Source: Bacillus cytotoxicus (GTDB lineage Bacteria; Bacillota; Bacilli; Bacillales; Bacillaceae_G). From it: a DNA stretch of 64,000 nucleotides. Numbering within the stretch: the first letter of the stretch is position 1; each line of letters starts with the position of its first letter. Below the pieces are notes generated by a model. The model worked only from the letters and a program-made list of their open reading frames with translations, did not search any database and was not told where the DNA came from. The stretch is taken from the NCBI RefSeq assembly GCF_023715645.1, contig NZ_JAMBOP010000014.1, positions 1-64,000 on the forward strand, read 5' to 3'. Below are positions 59,696-64,000 of this stretch, piece after piece. The position numbers and the translations under genes were made by a program.

Positions 59696-60079
59696 TTATT
59701 TTTTCCTTTGGATTTCACAAATACCACTTTTACAATGACCAACAGGGACAATTTCCCTTTTTGTCGCGATATAATCATATAAGACATGACCAAATCCGAA
59801 CAGAATCGCTAGTTTAATAAAAGGTACGATTGCCCAGTATGCAGGAATTACTTTCGCTAAGATATATATACTTTGAACCCCTTTATACCAGCGCGCATCC
59901 TTATAAATGTACAAATGTCTCTCCATATTTTGCAGCATTTCGTCTGCTAAACAATATTGCTGAACAATTTCTTCTTCGCGAAAAGAAACAAATGTTATTT
60001 TTCCTTTTTTATCTAGTTCCTTCGTTCGATTTGCAATCTTTGTACACATCGGGCACCAACTATCGTAAAAGACAATCAT
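59696..60079 (-). CDS. DCC-family thiol-disulfide oxidoreductase-like protein (DUF393)
   Basis: A 127-aa protein with the DCC signature at the N-terminus (VFYDSWCPMCTKIAN: D, C-x-x-C), a YIYKDARWYKGVQSIYILAKV core and a membrane-like helix (AYWAIVPFIKLAILFGFGHV). The family name comes from the conserved D-x-x-C-x-x-C. The start at 60079 lies five bases after the stop of the CvfC-like gene with AAGGGGAA upstream, so the two are one operon. Redox role inferred. Confidence 0.8.
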   Translation of the reverse strand: MIVFYDSWCPMCTKIANRTKELDKKGKITFVSFREEEIVQQYCLADEMLQNMERHLYIYKDARWYKGVQSIYILAKVIPAYWAIVPFIKLAILFGFGHVLYDYIATKREIVPVGHCKSGICEIQRKK

Positions 60080-60084
60080 CGTTA

Positions 60085-61212
60085 TTATTCCCCTTTTCGG
60101 TACTCCGTCATTTGCTTCCATACAGAACCTTTAGCCTCTTCACCGCCTTCAATACGTTCTAGTGCTAAACGTGCTTGCATCGCTACTTCAAATTCTGGAT
60201 CTTCTTGCGCTACGCGAAGTGCTGGGATTGCACTTTCGTCACCAATTTCAAATAGAAACATTGCCGCGCGCCAGCGTACAAGTTTACTTGAATCTTTTAA
60301 TGCTTTAATCATGACAAACACCGCAGCAGAGTCACCGATATCTGATAAGCAATCACCTGCTGTGCGGCGTACACTTACTGACTTATCTAATAATGCCTTA
60401 TAGAGTAAAGGTAAAACGCGTTCCCCTTTAACCATTCCTAAATAAGCAGTTGCTAAGCGGCGAATTGATACTTTTTCATCCATTAACGCTTTTTCTAATA
60501 CAGGAATATCTTCTTCTGCTGGGTCCATTTGTTCAAGCGCTGCATAGCGTTTTGTCCAATCAGAATCATTCATCATTTCCCCTGTTACTTTATACGGCTC
60601 ACGTTTTGTTATCGTTACTTCTGTCTCTCCTGCTTGCTCTAATAATTCTTGAACAATCGCCTCTACACGATCGGCCGGATATGTCGCAACAATCTCTTCT
60701 ACAACTTCTTTCCCAATCTCTTCAAAACTACCATAACGCGTACTTTGCTCCACCCATTTACGCTCTTTCACAACATTCGGTGCTGTCATTTGCACTTTCA
60801 TAATTGCTTCCTTAAATCGATCTGGTAGTCCGGCGCGTTCTTCAGTTGTACCATCGGTTAATTTCACTTGCATCGGGATCGTAAAGAACATTTGAATGAA
60901 TACTTTCACTTCGCCAAAATGGGCATTCTGTTCTTGTTCACTCTCCGTTACGACTTCTTCACCAAAGACTGCGCGAACTTGCTGTAAAATATGTTTCCAA
61001 TCATATTTCGCATTGCGCTCTACCGCTAAAAAGTCAGCTACATGATATACACCTTTTATCCCTTCAATTTGTAAAATTTGCTGTACTCTCTCAGGAGCCT
61101 CATTTATATTATCACGTGTATAATTATTACGTGATCCTGCTGGTAAAACTTCATTTAAAATAACCTTCATTGTATTTGGACTTGGTGTCGGTTCAATGCC
61201 TTTAATCTTCAC
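60085..61212 (-). CDS. CvfC-like protein: Nfu N-terminal domain plus HEAT repeats
   Basis: A 375-aa cytosolic protein. Residues 1-90 resemble the N-terminal (non-cysteine) domain of NifU/Nfu iron-sulfur scaffolds (IEPTPSPNTMKVILNEVLPAG); residues 225-360 are HEAT-like repeats (KRYAALEQM, VSIRRLATAYLGMV, VSVRRTAGDCLSDIG, LVRWRAAMFLFEIGD). It matches the 'conserved virulence factor C' family of S. aureus and B. subtilis YpgR. GTG start at 61212 with AAAGGAGAG upstream; the function is not established, and an Fe-S link is suggested only by the domain. Confidence 0.83.
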   Translation of the reverse strand: MKIKGIEPTPSPNTMKVILNEVLPAGSRNNYTRDNINEAPERVQQILQIEGIKGVYHVADFLAVERNAKYDWKHILQQVRAVFGEEVVTESEQEQNAHFGEVKVFIQMFFTIPMQVKLTDGTTEERAGLPDRFKEAIMKVQMTAPNVVKERKWVEQSTRYGSFEEIGKEVVEEIVATYPADRVEAIVQELLEQAGETEVTITKREPYKVTGEMMNDSDWTKRYAALEQMDPAEEDIPVLEKALMDEKVSIRRLATAYLGMVKGERVLPLLYKALLDKSVSVRRTAGDCLSDIGDSAAVFVMIKALKDSSKLVRWRAAMFLFEIGDESAIPALRVAQEDPEFEVAMQARLALERIEGGEEAKGSVWKQMTEYRKGE

Positions 61213-61275
61213 GTATTCTCTCTCTCCTTTATTGCTGTTCTTAGCTGTATTGTAACATGTTCTCAATTAAGACTC

Positions 61276-61623
61276 CTACTGAGGTGCTTGCTCTTTTTTC
61301 TTCTCTAAAAATGTAATTCTTTCAATCACAACTTCTGTCTTATATATTCGCTTGCCGCTCTCATTATTGTATTGACTCGTATGAATATGTCCTGTTATAC
61401 CAACAAGCTCTCCTTTTTTACAATACATCATTACATTTTCCGCTGATTTCCGCCAAATCATGCAATGAATAAAATCTGCTTGTTGCTCTCCTAAGCTGTT
61501 ACGAAACCCTCTATTTACCGCAACACATATACGTGCATAAGCAATTCCTTGCTTTGTATAGAATAACTCTGGATCTTTTGTTAATCTGCCAATTAACGCA
61601 ACTCGATTCATCATACGATTCAT
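61276..61623 (-). CDS. ssbB: Single-stranded DNA-binding protein, SsbB-like short form
   Basis: A protein of up to 115 aa with one OB fold: NRVALIGRLTKDPELFYTKQ, YARICVAVNRGF, DFIHCMIWRKSAENVMMYCKK, then GELVGITGHIHTSQY. It lacks the acidic C-terminal tail of housekeeping SsbA, as B. subtilis SsbB does, which acts in natural transformation. ATGs at 61623, 61614 and 61611 are possible starts; GAGGTG lies very close to the first, so the second may be right. Confidence 0.82.
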   Translation of the reverse strand: MNRMMNRVALIGRLTKDPELFYTKQGIAYARICVAVNRGFRNSLGEQQADFIHCMIWRKSAENVMMYCKKGELVGITGHIHTSQYNNESGKRIYKTEVVIERITFLEKKKEQAPQ

Positions 61624-61736
61624 GTCACCTCTTCGTTTTTTCTTTATTGTAGAAAAAACGAAACGTGTAGTAAAAAATGCAAAAAAATATTTTTTCATAT
61701 AAAAATTCGTCTTTATCTCTATAAATTTTCAAAAAG

Positions 61737-61770
61737 AAATCCTGCATGTTACAATCATGCAGGATTTCTT
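61737..61770 (-). terminator. Terminator downstream of tyrS region / upstream of ssbB
   Basis: AAATCCTGCATG and complement with a seven-base loop and T residues on the minus strand. It ends transcription from tyrS before ssbB. Confidence 0.8.
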
Positions 61771-61889
61771 TACTTAATCATTTAATTCATGAATATCGAT
61801 AGAAAAGCACGCTTCTAACTTCTACACATTATAATTATGTAAAAATTACCTATTTTTTTATTCCCGCTGTCACCTATAGCACCACCCTA

Positions 61890-63149
61890 TTATACCAGTT
61901 TTACTAAGCTGTAATTCTTTTTACCTTTACGGATAATGATAAATCTTCCATCGAATGAATTTTCTACCGTAACATCTGTATTTACATCTGTTACTTTGTC
62001 TCCGTTCATCAAAATAGCTCCATTATGAATATCTTCCCTTGCTTGGCGTCTAGAAGGTTCAATTCCTAAATCTACTAACCACTCAACAATATTTTTTGTT
62101 TCCTTTGCAGCATGGAAAGTCGGCATATCTTTAAATCCTTGTTCAATTTCATCCGCAGTTAACGCTTTAATATCCCCGCTAAATAATGCTGCTGTAATTT
62201 TTATTGCTTGTGAAAGTGCATCCTCACTATGAACAAATTTAGTCATTTCTTCTGCTAATACTTTTTGTGCTTCACGTTTATGAGGTTCTGTTTGCACCTT
62301 AACTGCCAATTCATCAATTCTATCTTTCGTTAAGAATGTGAAAAATTTCAAGTATCTGAGTACATCGCGATCATCTGTATTCACCCAGAACTGGTAGAAT
62401 TCAAATGGTGTTGTTTTTTCTGGATCTAACCAAATCGCGCCTCCTGCTGTTTTACCAAACTTCGTACCATCTGATTTTAATAATAATGGAATTGTTAATC
62501 CAAAGACTTTTGCATCTGGTCCTTCTTTTTTACGAATTAAGTCTAAACCACTTGTAATATTTCCCCATTGGTCACTACCACCAATTTGTAGTTGTACACC
62601 TTCTTCTTTGTATAAATGATGAAAGTCCATCGATTGTAGAATTTGGTATGCAAATTCTGTAAACGAAATCCCTGTATCTAAACGACTTGCTACAATGTCC
62701 TTTGCTAACATCGTATTCACACTAAAATTCTTACCGTACTCGCGTAAAAATTCAATAATGCTTACCTGATGTGTCCAGTCATAGTTATTTACCATCTTTA
62801 CTTTACTATTACCACCAAAGTCAAATAACTTTTTCATTTGTGCCGTCAATGCCTCAACATTTTGTTGTACTTGTTCCAATGTCTGTAATTGACGTTCTGT
62901 TTGACGTCCACTTGGATCACCGATTGTTCCCGTTGCTCCTCCAATTAAAATAACTGGATGATGTCCTTCTAATTGGAAACGTTTCATCATCATAAACGGG
63001 ATTAAGTGTCCAATATGCATACTATCACCCGTTGGATCTACCCCGCAGTATAGAGAAATCTTTTTCTCTTCTACTAATTCACGTAACCCTTCTGCATCTG
63101 TTTGTTGGTTGATAGCATTGCGCCATTCCAATTCATCAATGATGGTCAT
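61890..63149 (-). CDS. tyrS: Tyrosyl-tRNA synthetase
   Basis: A 419-aa class I synthetase. H45-I-G-H48 in SMHIGHLIPF, tyrosine-pocket residues in YCGVDPTGD, GGSDQWGNITSG near 190-201 and K230-F-G-K-T234 as the KMSKS equivalent; an S4 RNA-binding domain ends the protein (RRQAREDIHNGAILMNGDKV). It lies downstream of and in the same direction as a tyrosine-decarboxylase-type gene. No T-box is visible in the 137-base gap. This pairing recalls enterococcal and lactobacillar tyramine operons, so it is probably the second TyrRS. Confidence 0.93.
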   Translation of the reverse strand: MTIIDELEWRNAINQQTDAEGLRELVEEKKISLYCGVDPTGDSMHIGHLIPFMMMKRFQLEGHHPVILIGGATGTIGDPSGRQTERQLQTLEQVQQNVEALTAQMKKLFDFGGNSKVKMVNNYDWTHQVSIIEFLREYGKNFSVNTMLAKDIVASRLDTGISFTEFAYQILQSMDFHHLYKEEGVQLQIGGSDQWGNITSGLDLIRKKEGPDAKVFGLTIPLLLKSDGTKFGKTAGGAIWLDPEKTTPFEFYQFWVNTDDRDVLRYLKFFTFLTKDRIDELAVKVQTEPHKREAQKVLAEEMTKFVHSEDALSQAIKITAALFSGDIKALTADEIEQGFKDMPTFHAAKETKNIVEWLVDLGIEPSRRQAREDIHNGAILMNGDKVTDVNTDVTVENSFDGRFIIIRKGKKNYSLVKLV

Positions 63150-63208
63150 GCTTTTCTAACTCCTTTCATTTTCAAAAATTTTCTTTTTTAGTTTGTCTAG
63201 AAACAAAA

Positions 63209-63237
63209 ATCCCTATGTCTAAAAAATACATAAGGAC
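63209..63237 (-). terminator. Terminator after the decarboxylase gene
   Basis: CCTTATGT/ACATAGGG arms and an ATTTTTG exit on the minus strand. If efficient, tyrS needs its own promoter or read-through. Confidence 0.6.
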
Positions 63238-63286
63238 CATTCTTAATTGTATTTTCACCCACATTTCACGATAGCTACTGTGCATC

Positions 63287-64000
63287 TTAAACAGATGTCT
63301 CATCATTACTTTTATTTTTCACATTGTAAATGATTTCAAGTTTTTCTTGAATTGCGCTTTCAATCTTACTAGCGTATTCAGCGAATACCTCTTTATCATG
63401 TGCGTACGGAGATAATGCACAAGCTCGTAGTATTGTTACTTTTCTTTCCTTATCCCATTCTCCCTCACTAAATCCAAGATTTTTCACATATGGAAGTGGG
63501 CTGTTTCCATAGTCAGGGATAGCAAAATCTGTATGAGAAGTAATAAATTCATTGTGATATATATTCCCTTTAACGTAAGATGCTTGACCAAAGAAATCAT
63601 GATTTAATTTGTTCATTTTTGCTAAATCTGTGTTTCCTTCTTCATTAAACACATAGTCAACCATATTAAAGTCAGGTTTTGTTAATGGATAAACATTAAT
63701 CGTTTTATCTCCAACTTTAAATTGTTTATCCTGTAGAAAATGATAAAAATGGTAAGCTCCTTCAATACTTGCACCAAGTAATTTACCATAACCAGTCACG
63801 TTTAATGGTAATACTTTATGGGCTGTCCAAACTGAGGCTGCAGTTGCCCCCGCTTTAGAACCTTCAAGCATATATGCACCAAGTAATGCAGGAATATCGG
63901 CTCCCTTTTCAAACACATATGTTGCGAAGTAAGAAATGACGTCGCGCATTCTAATATCTTTTACGACAATCCCACCAGATGAGTAAGGGATATACCCCAT
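63287..64000 (-). CDS. PLP-dependent decarboxylase, tyrosine-decarboxylase type (C-terminal part, truncated by window edge)
   Basis: At least 237 C-terminal residues of a larger enzyme (the family is about 600-620 aa). [21 protein letters not shown] carries on directly after where the PLP-lysine should be; [28 protein letters not shown] and the C-terminal [20 protein letters not shown] are typical of TyrDC/glutamate-decarboxylase-like group II enzymes of lactic acid bacteria. It would convert tyrosine to tyramine, consuming a proton. The rest, including the PLP lysine, lies outside the window. Confidence 0.85.
   Translation of the reverse strand: MGYIPYSSGGIVVKDIRMRDVISYFATYVFEKGADIPALLGAYMLEGSKAGATAASVWTAHKVLPLNVTGYGKLLGASIEGAYHFYHFLQDKQFKVGDKTINVYPLTKPDFNMVDYVFNEEGNTDLAKMNKLNHDFFGQASYVKGNIYHNEFITSHTDFAIPDYGNSPLPYVKNLGFSEGEWDKERKVTILRACALSPYAHDKEVFAEYASKIESAIQEKLEIIYNVKNKSNDETSV

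Overview
The window comes from a low-GC Gram-positive spore former and fits the Bacillus cereus group. The evidence is gene content (GerPF-type germination protein, hemolysin III, YpjP, YhcY/YhcZ, bacilliredoxin, a second eukaryote-like IleRS, a second ArgRS, an archaeal-type AspRS) together with two families of short interspersed repeats like the 'bcr' repeats known from this group. No tRNA, rRNA, prophage or CRISPR array was seen. Most genes are on the minus strand.

Layout. 0.2-6.5 kb: osmolyte-type ABC transporter with a fused permease/binding protein, YdcF-like protein, a 37-aa orphan, FMN reductase, and the YhcY-YhcZ two-component system with a cysteine-rich GAF sensor. 6.5-12.9 kb: a decaying accessory stretch with a methyltransferase, an intact isochorismatase-type hydrolase among remnants of related genes, a chimeric relic ORF, a lipoprotein, a nitroreductase, a D-amino-acid aminotransferase relic and small proteins. 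13-29 kb: mostly core genes (asnB, hsp20 behind a dead tnpB, SCO, DegV, tatA/tatC, hlyIII, plsC, azoR, pbpC, dfrA-thyA, a serine hydrolase). 29-32 kb: gerPF followed by a graveyard of broken genes (Mrr-type endonuclease, alpha/beta hydrolase joined to an IS200/IS605-like end, frameshifted serine hydrolase). 32-43.6 kb: DedA, three HAD phosphatases, ypjP, an Ecs-like ABC pair, acetyltransferases, TrmO, a GntP permease, a methyltransferase and a frameshifted amj. 43.9-64 kb: four aminoacyl-tRNA synthetases (Asp, Ile, Arg, Tyr), three of them behind T-box riboswitches whose likely specifier codons match the enzyme. Among them lie a 1.3-kaa TPR protein with an embedded C39-like peptidase domain, a MerR-GNAT pair with a typical 19-bp-spacer promoter, YpiP, BrxA, a DCC protein, a CvfC-like protein, an SSB, and tyrS next to a tyrosine-decarboxylase-type gene cut by the window edge.

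The most distinctive signal is the repeats. Family A (bcr1-like, about 170-200 bp, eight copies plus one degraded) replaces the C-terminal codons of one HAD gene and sits directly upstream of the pbpC ribosome binding site. Family B (eight copies, 70-280 bp, structured) begins exactly at the stop codon of six different genes, always in the direction of the gene, and its first 18 bases carry stop codons in all three frames. Two long family B copies, 25 kb apart, are nearly identical and hold an extra structured core. This looks like an element specialised for gene 3' ends.

All calls come from reading the sequence and remembered family knowledge; no database search was run.
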